Shown in pieces: positions 43,601 through 57,480 of a stretch of DNA of 64,000 nucleotides. The notes under the pieces are model-generated. The model ran no database searches and had not been told where the DNA came from. It saw nothing but the letters and a program-made list of their open reading frames with translations. Origin of the DNA: Protonemura montana (Eukaryota; Arthropoda; Insecta; Plecoptera; Nemouridae); the NCBI GenBank assembly GCA_947568835.1, contig OX387605.1, positions 18,294,418 to 18,358,417 on the forward strand, in the 5' to 3' direction. Made by a program: the position numbers and the translations under genes. How positions within the stretch are numbered: the stretch's first letter is position 1; each line of letters starts with the position of its first letter.

Positions 43601-46600
43601 AATAAACAATAGCATATACGCCATGATGAAGAGTAAAGAAAATAATGAAATGTAGAACTGTGTTATATAGCCGTACTGTTAATACTGCTTGTATCATGTT
43701 ATATAAAATTAGTATTTTTGGATTTATCGAGAAATTTTGATTTTATTTTGGTCGTGGACAAATATTTTGAGTTGATATTTCGGCTGCGGTAATTGTTGAA
43801 AGTTTGTGATCACCGTGTGCTACGACAGACTGTCATGGCGAATCTTAGAGATGTGAAAATATGGTCTATACGTTAGGCATTTTTGGCATTACGGAACTCA
43901 GAAATTCCAAAATATCTGCTAAACCTATCGTTGTGCGACTAAAATAAACCCAGAATTTTACAATGAATCCAAAAATTATATTTATAACTTAATCTAATTA
44001 GTATCAACAGTGCGACGGCGTAGATCAGAATTACCAAATTAACTAATGCAAGTCCTGTGCGTCTGGGCAACTCTGGAAACGAACCAAAAGTTAAAAGTAT
44101 GTCAAGGATCGTAAAAAGCCACCGTCCCTCCCTCTTGGAGCGCGCCTAAATTTGGGTCCATTGGGGCGTCGCGCGATGTTTGTAAGCCTAGCCAGGCCTG
44201 TCACGCAGCAAAAAAACCCATCCCGCACGATCTCTCTACGTTCCAGCATCCAAGCGTCCTATTTGCTCCCTAATTAAAGGCTTCTAGCTGAAAATAATCC
44301 CCCGTACACTCGATCTCAGAGTGCTCTAGCAAAGACGACAGAATCGGGCTGATTCGTCGCAACGTTCCGCAGTTAGCGCGGCCATCAATTAATTATGATT
44401 ATCCACAATTATTTTCAAGTCGTTTACTCACATCTAAGAAAACTAGCTTTCCGGAACTCAGTCACTGACTCCTTTAAAACAGCTTCTAGTCTTCGAATGT
44501 AGTTTCACCACATTTTTTTTTTAGTTTTTGCAGTCCTTTTGTGGCGAAGTTAGGTAGTGGATGAGCGTAATGACTTCTTATTGCTGGCGACGTCATGGTA
44601 GTTGTTTTTCAGCTAGAGTCGTTAGACTCATAGCCATTTACGGTATTTAACCGTATGGTCATGTTGAAAAAAAAGTCTAATTCACTTTTGGACGTTTTTT
44701 TTTTTTTGCTGACATTGGAGATAATGTCGCTGCAGACAGTTCCCGAACCGATACCGTGCTCGTATATTGAGTTTTAGGTGGAGGTGCCGGGATGGGAAAG
44801 CCCAGACAACCAAAGCTGTGTACTTTGCACAAGTTATTGCTAACACTTGTGTATTCGCTGGGGATCAAACCGTGGCCATCTGCGCCCCAGACGTCTCAAG
44901 TTTAATACTACCAAAGCTGTACGAGGGATCGTTTACACACTTAACCATTATTAACATGGTTTAACTGAAAATCAGTGATATTAGCAGCATTAGCTGGGAC
45001 TTTCGATAAACATTCGACTATTTGCTGGAGAGGTTTTGCTCGCCTATATGTGTGGCTTCACAACGTTTGCAGTATTTAACGCCAGTTTAACAATGCCCGG
45101 TCAAAAAGATAACTGACACGTAAAGACTCCAATGTCACTGTCATAGTAATCTCCTTATTTAATTGGACATTATAAAACTGTCCATTGGTTTAAAAAAACA
45201 AAAACAGTAGAAATGGATTCAAGCAAAAAAATCGTAATATTTTCGGTGTAAGAAAAGCATAATCACATGCCTCTCATCTCCTAACAATTCCCTCCGAAAA
45301 GAGACAACTCGTTTTCGCCATTAACCTTAAAACCATTGCTTAGACAGACAATATCTGTGCGAACAACATTAAAATAAATGTAAAGCGTCGTCATCTTTCT
45401 CGAAATAGCAGCCATTTATTTTCACATCCCAAGTTCGAGAAGCGACGGCTAATGATGCAGCAACATTGATGCTCTAGTTTTTCATTGGTGGAAACCAATT
45501 CAGATAATGGCGGCGAAACAAAAACGACTCGCCGCTAGCGAAACCGATGCAACTTCATCGCAAAGCGGGAGGAAAGAAAGCCGTGGAAATCCTCTACAGC
45601 AATTGCAACTCTAAAGTGTTTTTCACGCGGTTTTGTTGCTGAATATCCTAAGCGAGCAAGGGTGTAGCACTAGAAAGTAAATTGAAGTAGTACCTTGTAT
45701 GTACAGAGAAAAGGACTACATTTTCGCGCAAGTGATGAAGAATAGAGATCCAATTACCACGCTTCTTTAGGGGAAATATTTGTGTCTGTCTGCTCTCACA
45801 TCCCATCCGTCTCATTTCTCCCTACAGACCATTCGTTTTGTTGCAAAAATAAATAAATTTAATATCGCAAATGAACAAAATAATTTCCTGAGAGTTGCAG
45901 GACGCGCCAATTACATGCCCGCGTCGTAGTTTTTTTGGATCAAGTCGTACTGGAATAACGGAAATAATTACTAAAAAGGTGTATCATATACGAAACGACA
46001 GTCAAGCGGTTGTGAGATGGATCGGTATAGCGATGTATAAAAACCACTAGATAGCGCGCTAGTAAAATTAGCAAGAGGAGGTCGGGAATAGAATTCCAAT
46101 TATTTCGTGGCGGTATTTGTCCTCGCTTGCTTCGAAAGCAAACGGGGCATCAAAAAACGACACCGGCGACTGGGGCAACACAACTCCAATTTAATAACGG
46201 GTTACAATGCAAATAAATGCATTTCGTGTTTTATTCATTATATCAATACAACGTAAACGTGTGAATACAAGTCGCGCTTTAGTTTAGTTCACTATTTTAT
46301 AACACTCCAGTATGTTTAAATTCTTTGCAATTCCTTTAATTAGCATAATAATAATCAAACCACGGAATTAAAGAGCAGTTTATAAGTAGGTACTCTCCTC
46401 TCAGAGTGCGACTCGAAGAGCACTTGGAGCGACTCAACATGCCTTGTTTTTGCATGACTGAATACGGGTTAGAATATTTAGGAAACCTCTACGCAGCCTT
46501 ACCGCCTAGAAACGACACGAAATCGATAGTAAACTTTGGTATTTGAGCCTTTGATGAAACTTGCTTTCGTTTTAGAGTCCTCTACATGTCCAAATGACTC

Positions 46601-46698
46601 GAAAGAAAATTTGACTCAAAATTGCTTCTAGCATAAAAACACTAGAGAAACATTGGCAATAACCATTGCAAAATCTCCAATTTCACTGACCTCAAATT

Positions 46699-46724
46699 TT
46701 TATCATGTTTATCATGTTTATCAT
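46699..46724. repeat. 9-bp tandem repeat tttatcatg, about 2.9 units
   Basis: Three nearly complete identical units. Confidence 0.9.
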
Positions 46725-48660
46725 CTTTGCATTGGTCAGTTATACTTTTTACCAGCCACAACTATCGCTACGCTCATCTACAACGCAACACAAATTGCGT
46801 TCGCGAAGCCCTAGTATCTTTGAATCATTTCTTCAATAATCTGGGATTGTAACTTTCCAGCACCTCAAACTTGAGTCGCATTGTTATGTAGCAGTGTGCT
46901 ATTTGAGAGCATCCAACTGAAAGCTTCCTCTCTGAGTGCTTGTTCTCTTCCCTTGACCAAAGCTTTGTCTCGACTAAAAGGAGCAAGCAATCAATGGCGT
47001 TCCTGCTTATAATGCGTGTGCGAACGCTGGCTGCAATGGCATGTGATTATTGCCAACGATAAAGGACAGGGTCCTTTAAGGCGACATCAAAGATCGAACA
47101 ATCGGAAGCAGCGACTCGTGTGGAAATAAGACATAGCTCGGGCCTTATAGTCTTATTGGTGTAATGATCGTTTGGATTCCATGATGAGATTCGATATCGT
47201 TGAAGTGGACATCAGCAATAAAACTAATCATACAAATGATCAATCCAATAACAAATAATCTTGGCGAATATGCAAAGAGAACGTCAGTTTTTGTTTGGAA
47301 ATGTTTGCTTCAAAAACAAAATCTGACACTTTTTTAAAGAGCAGCCATTTTATGCTGGCTGCTTATTTTTACAGTTTGCTTCCCCTAGGGCTAATAGACA
47401 AAGATATTAATTGCTATTACTTGAAACGAAAACTCAATTTTTATTTTGACAATTATTGTCAACTATTTTTCTACGAGCTCAACAAATAAAAAACTTTAAA
47501 AAAATGTACATTGACGTTATTTTCAGCACAGCGTGTTATTGGAATAAAACATATACATATTATTGTTATTTTTAATTTCATTTAACTTCGCCTGGAGCTA
47601 AAAAAAAAAAAAATTTACAGTTTTCGAACTGGGTCGAATTTCATGTATCTAGTTTCTTACACCATTTATATTAAGCCACGCAGTAGCATTTCGATTCGCG
47701 CAATCATCAAAAAGATCATTCGAGAGGTTGTGGAGAAAAATGACGGCTCCCATAAGAGTACTTGAGAGACATATGACTTTGCGACTCAGTCACTTGTCCC
47801 CATTTCTTTTTCCATTAATAAACGATTCTAAAACCTCAGTGAAGCAGCAAAAAAAAAGGAGCATCCAACCTCTGTACATGTCGTCATCAGCAAGCCATTA
47901 TGCCTCGACATTCTTTTGTCTCAGTTTTCTCGTGCAAGCCTCGACGATCTGTACAAGTAATTTCTCTTTGTCGCGCACTGGAAGGAAGATTTCAAAGAAT
48001 AGAACAGCGAGAAACGACGTGTACCACTCGAGAAATGGGAGGGTCGGCGATCAGATGAAAGAGAAATATCTCCACATGGAGCATGGAGATTGTCACACGG
48101 TCCAAGATGATCGATGAAGTCAACCAGCCACCGGGTTAATAGCGGTTACCCAGACTAAAGCGCACGATGTGGTCGGAAAATGGTATTTCCATTTCTATCA
48201 TTATGATGGACCGACCCCGATAGCTCATGCCAACGAGTGGAGAGTGTCGGTGACTTGCGCTCATTTGCAGTAGAATGCATTCATCAAGTGCATTTGAATA
48301 GCGCTAGGAGGCATCTCAATTAAATCTTAATTCAGATGAAATGCATTCACATTATGCGTCTTAAATTGTTGGCGATAAGAAGATTTCGTAGTGCTTTCGA
48401 ACTATGGGAGAAATTTAGAGCCGTACTACCACAGTGCTAATGTTTAACTGACTGCCGCGAAAATAACCACCAAATGACATAGGTTACCGACAAAAATGGA
48501 GGGTGCTGCTAGGTAGATTCACTGAGTATTTTATTTCGTTATTCCCCGCAGATTACTCACATTTGAGACTGGTTAATTCATAATTAATTTGTTTTTATGC
48601 TTACCTTCGCGATTGATTTACATTTAGATATCGATATTTTAAGTCGTAATTATTAGATTG

Positions 48661-48774
48661 TTGAGGTTTGTTAAAAGGGAAGGCAGCAAGCGCTACCGGG
48701 TGAAAACTACCGTTACCACGTGTTGCCGGCTCTTTGGCTCCATAGAAAGTTCAACATTAACGCTGGCCCTCTGC
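48661..48774 (-). repeat. Dispersed repeat, copy B
   Basis: Reverse-complement partner of 3714-3800. The core taccacgtgttgcc (48714-48727) is identical to the copy A core. Copy B has about 20 extra bases between the cagaggg block and the core. The shared order of blocks over roughly 90-110 bases argues for common descent rather than chance. Confidence 0.5.
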
Positions 48775-51700
48775 CTAGAACTAAAAACTCAATGGTAGTA
48801 CCTCCATAAAATCTGAACAAATAGATTGCATGTGAGACAAGAAGTGAACTAGATGTGTTGGGCGAATGTGTATCTCGCGACGTAAACGACTTTTCGTCGT
48901 AGCCACCATAATGCGGGTGGATTAACCCCATTTAAACTCCTCTATTATTATATTGTTTAAAGCCACAGAGCATGAAACGCTGGTGAAAGATGGCCGCGAC
49001 GACGTCATAGAGCTGCTGGTTAATAAAATATATATTCTTTGTTCCACACACACAGGGACCAGAAGGCTTACTTTACAATTATTTTCAAGCGGATGAAAGT
49101 TGTATAAGCCAGCTGAGCTGAGCTGGCCATTTGGACAGAACGCATGGGGCTTAATGTCGGACAGTAGCGACTTATGCGGCAAACTCGCCAATGTTTTTAA
49201 GACTCTTAGCAGGAACCCCTAGCCCCTCAGCGAGTTTTCCTTGTCAAAGTTAAGAGGAAACCCGAACGGAAATCCAGGAGAAAATGTTATAAGAAGAGGG
49301 GTGAGATGGAAAAAAAAAGATTACAAACTTGTGAATAATTTATTACCTTCTTACGACCGCAAGTAAAGAAACGGTGGCCCTTATAGTTTCCTGCGTAGAC
49401 TAGGATTAAGATGAGATTAGATATACGGTTTTCACCATGTTAAATTATTACAATCCCTTCTCTTTGCTTTCATCTTTCTCCAGTAGCTTCTGAATCCATG
49501 CAGTTAATTCCTCATTTCATCCACTCTTCACTCTCGCTTAAGCCAAAGTATGAAGAGTCACTCGTAAGTCGCAGCCTTCGTCACGAATGAAAACAGGTAA
49601 AGTGATGGTTTTAATCTGCGGCCCTCGAGGCTAGTGCTACAGAAGATAAGTATGATGCCAAGCGAACATTTCCCATAATGATTTGCCTCGCCGTTAAGAT
49701 GTTTCCAGAGAAAACTGAACGAAAAAGCACGAGACAATACGACTGCAATCTGGCATATACACATGTTCATGCTAAGAACATGACTCAAAAAGCTAGACCT
49801 GGATATACGTGAACTAATTCAGCAGTTGAATAATTCCGAACTACCTGTTTTTTTTTTTAACACATAATTAAATTCAGGTAGAAATTATGGCCTCCGGCTA
49901 GTGCGAGAACACTGTCACATGCCAGACTCGACCACGACCCATTTCTTTGTTTGAGTTACCGCGGCTGCTGTCGCTGTCGCAGTTAAACGCGGTAATACAA
50001 TAAAAAGCGCGCCTTTCGTTTACGTCTTCTGTCATATTACGCTTCTTTTTATTGAAACATTTCACAGGTTTCCCCCGGACTTCCATTTCCATTATCTAGA
50101 GGAAAATCAGATTTCCTCGAGAAGTTTTTCCGATTTTTTTATTTTTTTATTTTTTTATTTTTACTTTTTACTATACTAGCCTGGGATTTAATATACGTTT
50201 CACTGTTCTGAATAAATCTTAGTTGACCAAATTTCGTATAAAAATACCGATTTCCCTGCCTACACTTTCAATAATCTCGCGTTTCTCTTAACACTTTTAG
50301 CACCAACGAGATAATTGATAAACTTTATAGCACCAACTAATTGCGAGGTATCTAGAAAATGCCTGGAGTTTTCACCGCCCCCTCATTTCCTACCCTCGTT
50401 CCGTTCCCCCTCCCCCCTATCCTGCCAATCAGTTCCGGTTCATCGCGTGAGTGTCGGCAGGAAGCTGCCAGCACAAACTCATCTATTATTTCCAGAAAAG
50501 TTTGCGCCTTCCTTGAAGCTCGCGTAGTGTGTGCCCGGTACAGGCCTGTTTCGAATTTAACCCTCCCCAGCTCTAAGCCAGGCTATGCACGGGTGGCAAG
50601 CTTGTGTTGGTTTTCAGGGCACGGGTCGGCATATATCAGCCAAAAGTGGACATCGGTACGGGGCGAGAGGGGGAAGGCTTTACGCAGGGTATATGTAGAT
50701 GAGAGGCGAGCATATTAGAGCAGCTAGGGGTGGTACAGGGTATGTCAGGGATGACACGGTCAGAGAGAGGTAATACTCGCGTCACGTAGAGGTGAAGGAA
50801 TGAAGTCGAATAAGCTATGAGGATATGGACGTAGAGCAGTTAGAAGCTTAAAATGGAATATGGTGGATGTATCACGATTTGAGAGTAAATACAGGTACAA
50901 TGCAGATACGCTGTGACACATGCACGTACATAATTTAACGAAGCATTGTTTAGATTAATATATATATATGTATACAGGCGAAATGTCATGTGCATGCATG
51001 TACTCGGCCATAGGACATTTTGTAGTTCACAGAGTTTGTTCGTTTTTTTTTTTCGCAGAAATTAACAACTTTTCATTTGGTTTATTTTTTTCGTTTGGTG
51101 TAGATAAGTTTCAAAACCACATGAACTCTGTGAGTACCGGCCAACATTGCTCTTGGTTTTACTTGGTAAACCTTCAGTAAATTCCGCACCTAGCCAGTAT
51201 AATTCACTTTTTAATATAACACCAAGTATGCAACCGAGAATTCACATTGCACATTACCATAATCTAGTGTTTAGCGTTTAAACCTCTTGCTTAGGCACAT
51301 ATAGTCAGACACCGTATATATGTATATGCATGAGAACGGGAGATCGGAGATCCAATTAGAAATTTAATCATATCTAGAATGACAGTCGCTTGCGTTGGTA
51401 CTGCTGCTTCTGTTGCTTGATTGCAACAGCCAGTGTCCAACGCAAGTTTGGCCACTCAGACCTGTGATTAGTCAGAGAATCTCCTCTAGCGTTTGATTAA
51501 GACCCCGAAACGCAGCACCGCTTCCTTATATAGAGAACAGGTATACACGCATTAATTTTAAATGCTCTACGAAGGAAATTACAAAACTAGTTCTCTGATG
51601 TTGCCTGCCTTCAGATTCAAGTTGAGTTACAACGAAACTTTACGAAATTACTAATTACTGTCATCCTTGAGTGACATTTCTTACTTGATCTAGTTACTAC

Positions 51701-53116
51701 CGCAATGGAAATCGTACGAAAGCTATGATAGTAATCGCTCTTAATCGCACAGGGGGTGCGGTAATGTTCATAAGTGGTTTATAATGAAACCCCATGTGTT
51801 TCATCGTCGTGATAAATGACAAAATGAGAAATTAATGAGTACACCCCAGGTAAAACACGTATGGAAGATAAAAGTCAACAAAGAAAGGAATAATTAGCAT
51901 CAGCGGAATGTAATAATACGCCGATTAAAGTTTGTAATTGTCCAGAAATTTGCATTAAGTGTGGAACCGTGCTAAGGGTGGAGGAGAGAGCGACCGATGC
52001 GTATCTTTGTTTGGTAGGGGGTACATTTTTATGCGAGACGCAAATGAAATGCGTTAATCATCGCAACTAAACGCACCGCCGTGCCGTGGCTTCGCTACGA
52101 GCTTTTTGCCTCCTATGCTGAACCCGGCCAGAATGGTCGGTACGATGCTCTGTTTGCTGATCCGAGCAGTCGGTGATAAAAACGCATTGCAATTTGAGGA
52201 CGCAAACATGAAATTATGTCGAAATTATCGTGAGTTGTAGCTGCGTTAGCTTGTTGGCCGTGCGGAGTAAGAAGAGAGATGGTCGACGGCGACGCCGACG
52301 GCGCCGGCGCTTATTCCCTAGCAACGGATGCGGTTGACAATATTATGCTCATATGCCAAGGAAATTCGTATGCCGCACCATGCACAGTTTATTAGAGTTT
52401 TTATAAGGGCTGAAAGCTCCTACGTTATGGCTAGACGGTGGATATTGGCTACCTTAACGTTAGCTTTTAAAACACAGGCAAATGAAGTTCACCTTTTTTT
52501 GCTCGTGCACGAGAGAGGTGCTGAGGCCACGACCCCTTGCTTGCAGTGATAACTGAAGCATTATTCGAAAACCAATAAGGTTCGCCCCTAATGGGAAGCC
52601 AGGGTCCGCACAACGTATCGAGCAAACAAGCAAGGAAATGCACTTCCCTGGAGTTCGTATCCTATCGTTTGAACGCAGCAGCTGAGAGCTTGTGCACTTT
52701 TCCTGTCGTATATGCGCAGAGGGTGCTGGAAAATGGAGGAAGAAAATGAAGGAACGGCGAACGACACAATTTGATCAAAAGGTTGGGACGGTCGCTTAAG
52801 GTATTGGTTTGAAACATGGGAGAAATCCGGGATAAGCATTTGGAAACTCTGGACTTTCTGCGTTCAATATTACATGTTGACAGACACCGACGTAAGATGA
52901 GTAACTGAGAAAGTTTCGCTTTAATGAATGGTCAGTATTTAGAAGTGCAGTCGCATAGAATCTTAAAACCTATAAGATTAAAACGAACTGATCGTCAGGT
53001 TCGGAGTCTGAGAGTGAATTTTCGAACTCAGAGAAAATCACTAACTCTACACATAGTAACTTAAAATCCAACAGTCATTCGACTGAAAACTATCGATTCG
53101 AACCCATCGCGTATCA

Positions 53117-53130
53117 GCTGCCCTCTGGCG
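53117..53130 (-). promoter_or_regulatory. CTCF-like motif
   Basis: On the minus strand cgccagaggg followed by cagc fits the central part of the CTCF consensus (S-Y-A-G-R-K-G-G-C-R-S). A single match in 64 kb can arise by chance, so this is only a candidate insulator site. Confidence 0.25.
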
Positions 53131-53535
53131 TTTGCGTGTCATTCAAAAAACTATCCAATAAATCTACTTAAAATTCTAATAATAATTGGTTATGAATTTC
53201 TAAATCCGAAACCGGCTCGTTCGCGCTCCAATGCACAACGCCACTCCATACAGTGGAGCTGGGTTACGAGAATATAGCGATAACGCAACCGAAGGATCTA
53301 GCAAACCCCATCCCCTACTATACTTCATTAATTAAAATTCCCTTCTTTCGCGTACGCTGGAAGCAATCCTAGAGTTACATTCTCCGAACGTAATTCCAAC
53401 TGATAGACACGACAATTACGACTTCTGTATAGACCTGAGCTGGAAAATGGAACGCCCATGAATAATACACGTCCAACTAATTATTTTGATGGATACAGTT
53501 TGAAACAAAACATAGGCTTAGTACCTACGCCGAGC

Positions 53536-53554
53536 TATATATATATATATATAT
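53536..53554. repeat. (TA)n microsatellite
   Basis: About 9.5 perfect TA units. Confidence 0.95.
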
Positions 53555-56500
53555 GACAGGCGCAAATTACACGCTAAGTGTCCCGTACCGGCAAGTTGTG
53601 CTTCGCTTACGCTGTCTAAAGCACTTATCAGACGAAACAATTTTCTAAAAGATTCACACTCATCTAGTTTACCTTCACGGTAAAACAAAATCTTTGTGAA
53701 GTAACATCTAGGTACTCAGCGTAATCAAAATTACAAGTTCTAGCCAGAATTTTAAATGGCTTCGGATTGTAGTTGATGCAACCCGCAGAGCAGATGCGAA
53801 TCCGGCTCCTCCACCAAGTAGTGTACGACACATTAAACGCTATTTTCAGCGCATACACTTGTATTAATTGTCTATTTGAAATGAAAAAGTGGTTAAATAC
53901 TCATTGGTGTCAGTATTCTCTTAAAGTTGGTACAATAACTAATGGTCCCCGGTTCTAGTTCTAAAATGAAAATGCTTCATCTCCCACGAAACACCATTAA
54001 TTATGGAGAATCTTCTAGTCTATAAAATAATGGACCAGTTTTGAGAGTCCCAATTTTTAAGCAAAACCTATCGACTTGCGTCTTTATTTAGTGATAAAAT
54101 GTATAGCGAAATGTTAATCCCTACTTTGAAAGAAAAGGAAGCGATGAAAAACTAAAGAGGAGATTTTTTTTTAAAGTAAAATATAAAAGTTAACCCGGCA
54201 AATGCGCGAAGAATTTCCACGAGTTTTGTTAGACTTGGCAAGTCCCTTATCTTCATTCCCCAACGTCGTCATCCCGTTCCTCTTTTCTTTCTCTTCCTCT
54301 TTCATTCCCTCTTAACTCGATAAATTGTAAATAATGCATTACCCAAGACAATTAAGGGTTAAATAACGCTTTGTAAAACGTCTTGAAAGTTCGTCAGTGC
54401 ACGAGCACCTAAAGTTGGAGCAATTGTGTGAGTTAAAGAACATGCACAACCGACTATTTAAATTATCATAGTTAGAAAGATAACGTTTATGTGCGATGTT
54501 TATTTTCAAGTGTGAATGCTATGTAAGAACAACTCAATGACTGCTAACAGGATTACCCTGGTTAACGTTCTTGAATAATTTTGCGATCCAAACCAGACCC
54601 CGCGTTAAGTAGATACCTGAAGCCGCCGCGGGCAAATAATGTTCTAATCAAAGTGGTGCACGATGAGCAGCATCTTACCGCAGCCATTGATCGATCAGGA
54701 AGATGTCGAAGATACGCAATTACTATCCGGATCCATTTTCTTACCTAGAAATATAAAAACACTAATTAATTATTTACATTACAATGGTGCCATAGAGTGG
54801 GATTTCCTAACACAGTTTTTATTAAGTGGGAAACTTTTTCTTGAGATATTTCTTCCACCTTGGTATCGAGCTTCGCGTCCATTCTTGTTCAAGAATGTAG
54901 TAAAACTAGGTTCAAATCAAACAACCCGTCCGATGCATTGTTGGGCTTAACCATGAAATTGTGTTAAACCTTCAAAGGAAGCAAAAAATACCACCCAATC
55001 AGGTCCCGTTCAAGAAAAGGCTCCATGAAGAGACTCGACTTTGTTGATATTTACGGCGAAAATACGTGACTCCATTAAGAAGCTAGGTGTCTCTCGAGTT
55101 TCCGTGCAATAGCGGCCTAATCGCTACGTCTGGCTGTCTTAGTCCGCCACTTCATCTTGCAAACGTGCACCCTCGTAATGGCGGCTGCGAAAACGCTCCT
55201 TTTCGGGGACACAAATTTGCGAAACAACCAACCGCATGCTTTTTTTTTTAATTTACGGTGACGTTTACAAGAATTCTTTGGCAGTCAATTTACTTTCGTC
55301 CTTTACTACACCGTCCATGTGTAAATTAATTTTATTTCTTGCGCTCCAACAAAGCTATCAGAATAAAGTGTCACAATTTTGGTCTAAGTGGTGTATTATT
55401 TCAAAAACGTGATCTGTCTCCAGTCTTAATTATTCAATAGCAGACAAACGGATAGAAACAAAACGTCCCGAATTTTCCGTCCCAGGTTTCTAAGATTTAG
55501 TGGAAACGCGCTACGTTTTCTTACAAAAGCTGCATCGAAATCACCCTGTCCGGGAGTGAGAAGTGACGACGGCCAATAATGAGATCGCTGGCGTAGAATT
55601 TTCATCAGCTGGTGGTTCTTCGCGGAACAGAGCACAGCACAAAAGTTGCTTGGCGAATGTCTATACATATATATGGAAGCAAACTTGCCTCTGAGCGGAG
55701 AGCCTTTATGAATTATGATTGCCAAGTGATTTATTACCTGGCATCTGAACAAACTACAACAACGCGGCAGTTATCTTGCTCATCTGGCAGTTCTGCGCAT
55801 AGTCGAAGAAAGCTGGCAATTTATATTTATAGGCAACTAAGTAATGAGCCGTTCTTATATAGGCAATCGCGCCTCGGCATGACCAATATTTATTATTTAT
55901 TCCGGCTTTTAGATTGCAACAAGTATTAAGCCATCGTAAACATCTTATAAATTGATATTTGCATGTTGTGTTGAATCAATTCATATAAAATATCGAGACG
56001 AGTGATTCTGTGAGGAAGCAAAACTTTGTTATCTAATCCGAAAATCCAGGATTAATATTGTAATCCTTAGTAAATAAAGCGCAGCTACGTTGTCGTTACA
56101 TTATTCCCTATGCCTTTTAATAAAGCGGATTACTAAATAAATAAGATCAATAAACCTGTTTCTCAATTCCCATCTTATTTTTCTTTCCTCACTGGCATAT
56201 TCAACATGTCGGTAAATAATAAACGTGCTGCATGCATATAGTTGGAGAGCTGTAGGGAAATATTATAAAATTCTTTTTTGTAATATTTGTTTGTGAATCA
56301 TTTATAAACAGTGAAATAGCATTATGTTCCTGTGTTCATATTTGCAGGGAATACTGGCGAAGCTCCTTAAATATACATCTATCTACGCTATGGTGCTGAT
56401 ATTTTATACATTTTAATATAAAGTTAAACAAAAAAAAATGTATCAAATGAGACATCAGCGGAATGATATTACTATGTAATTTTTGATATTATTTTTATAT

Positions 56501-57285
56501 AAATGTAAACATCATCTTGAACGCTGTGTTTATAAATGAATGGATGGAAAACCGCTAGATTATGGAACACTAAATTAATATTATCAGAATGCCCTACATT
56601 ATCGTGATGCTTTAATCCCCGTTTCGTTTCGAGCCACGCAATTTTGAAAGTTTCTAAATTAATTAAACACAATATACCGTTCTCCAATACCAATTACAAC
56701 CTCTATATAAACCACAGCACTCCCAAAATCGCACGATGAATACCTGACATCCACCACCTTCGATATTTCAAAAGAAACTTGACGCTAAGAATTTCTGACG
56801 CCAAGTTTACGGCCTAGTTTGACATATCGTTATAATTAATGCCTTGTTTCCCGACAAGCTCAAGCTATTAATATGTCGTTTGCACTCGACACTCGCGGAT
56901 ACGGCATCGTTTACGCGAAATAAAGCCTCGAAGGAGCCTAACATGGCAGACTGCGATTAAGGAGACTATTATGTCAGCGGGCATGGTAAGAGGACGCCAT
57001 CATAAATGCTCGACACATAGTGATGGTGGCCGGAATCAGTAGTGGCGGTGACGTTGCGCTATTCAATAACCACTTTTCGAGTGCTGGTAGCATGGCATAG
57101 AACAGCTTGACGCCAGCTTTTAGCATTAACTCCCATTTGAAGCCCATGGGGCATAATGTTTGTGTGATGCAAAGAGGATGCATGCGTCCATTAAGGGATC
57201 TTTATTTAAGGATGCGCCATTCTAAGATCGTTATATGCTAGTGGGAGAGCTCGATTTTGAACTGTATAACGTTTTGGAAACAGCG

Positions 57286-57480
57286 GTTGATTGGAGATAA
57301 CCGAAGTTAAGTAACACTGCGCTGGGTGCGGTGTTTAATTGTTTATTGTTTATTGTTTATTGTCCAGTTCAACATAAAATGTTATGTAGACAGTCATCAT
57401 AGTATACAAATATCACATCATATACTATACAATTCAGGATTTATACTTTAAAATGGGTGACCATCATTCACAATACCAGT
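57286..57480 (+). repeat. 5S-rRNA-like repeat (pseudogene or 5S-derived SINE), interrupted
   Basis: The stretch gataaccgaagttaagtaa, then ctgggtgcggt at 57322-57332, matches the middle of 5S rRNA, including the start of its internal control region. The next expected 5S block (TTAGTACTTGGATGGGTGACC) appears only at 57440-57463 as ttatactttaaa plus atgggtgacc. About 108 bases lie between them as an insertion. The normal 5' third and 3' end of 5S are poorly preserved, so a 5S-headed SINE or an old pseudogene is more likely than a working gene. Confidence 0.6.
57333..57440 (-). mobile_element. Short LINE-like 3' tail inserted in the 5S-like repeat
   Basis: The insert begins with three units of tttattg-type repeat (57339-57361), which on the minus strand is a (CAATAAA)n tail such as many arthropod non-LTR elements carry at the 3' end. 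The rest is AT-rich and too short to classify. A clear target-site duplication was not found. Confidence 0.35.

Larger units (their letters stand above)
40671..57285. other. Long non-coding stretch
   Basis: About 16.6 kb without a supported gene. Seen: a CpG-rich patch at 41720-41910, a 9-bp tttatcatg repeat (46699-46724), a copy of the dispersed repeat (48661-48774), a CTCF-like motif (53117-53130), and an AT run at 53536-53554. The 206-codon frame at 42371-42991 is the longest here but shows no domain or biased codon use. Confidence 0.6.

Noticed and set aside
53080-53135. tRNA-like B-box (gggttcgaatc, minus strand)
   Set aside because: No matching A-box at the right distance and no cloverleaf could be folded by eye.
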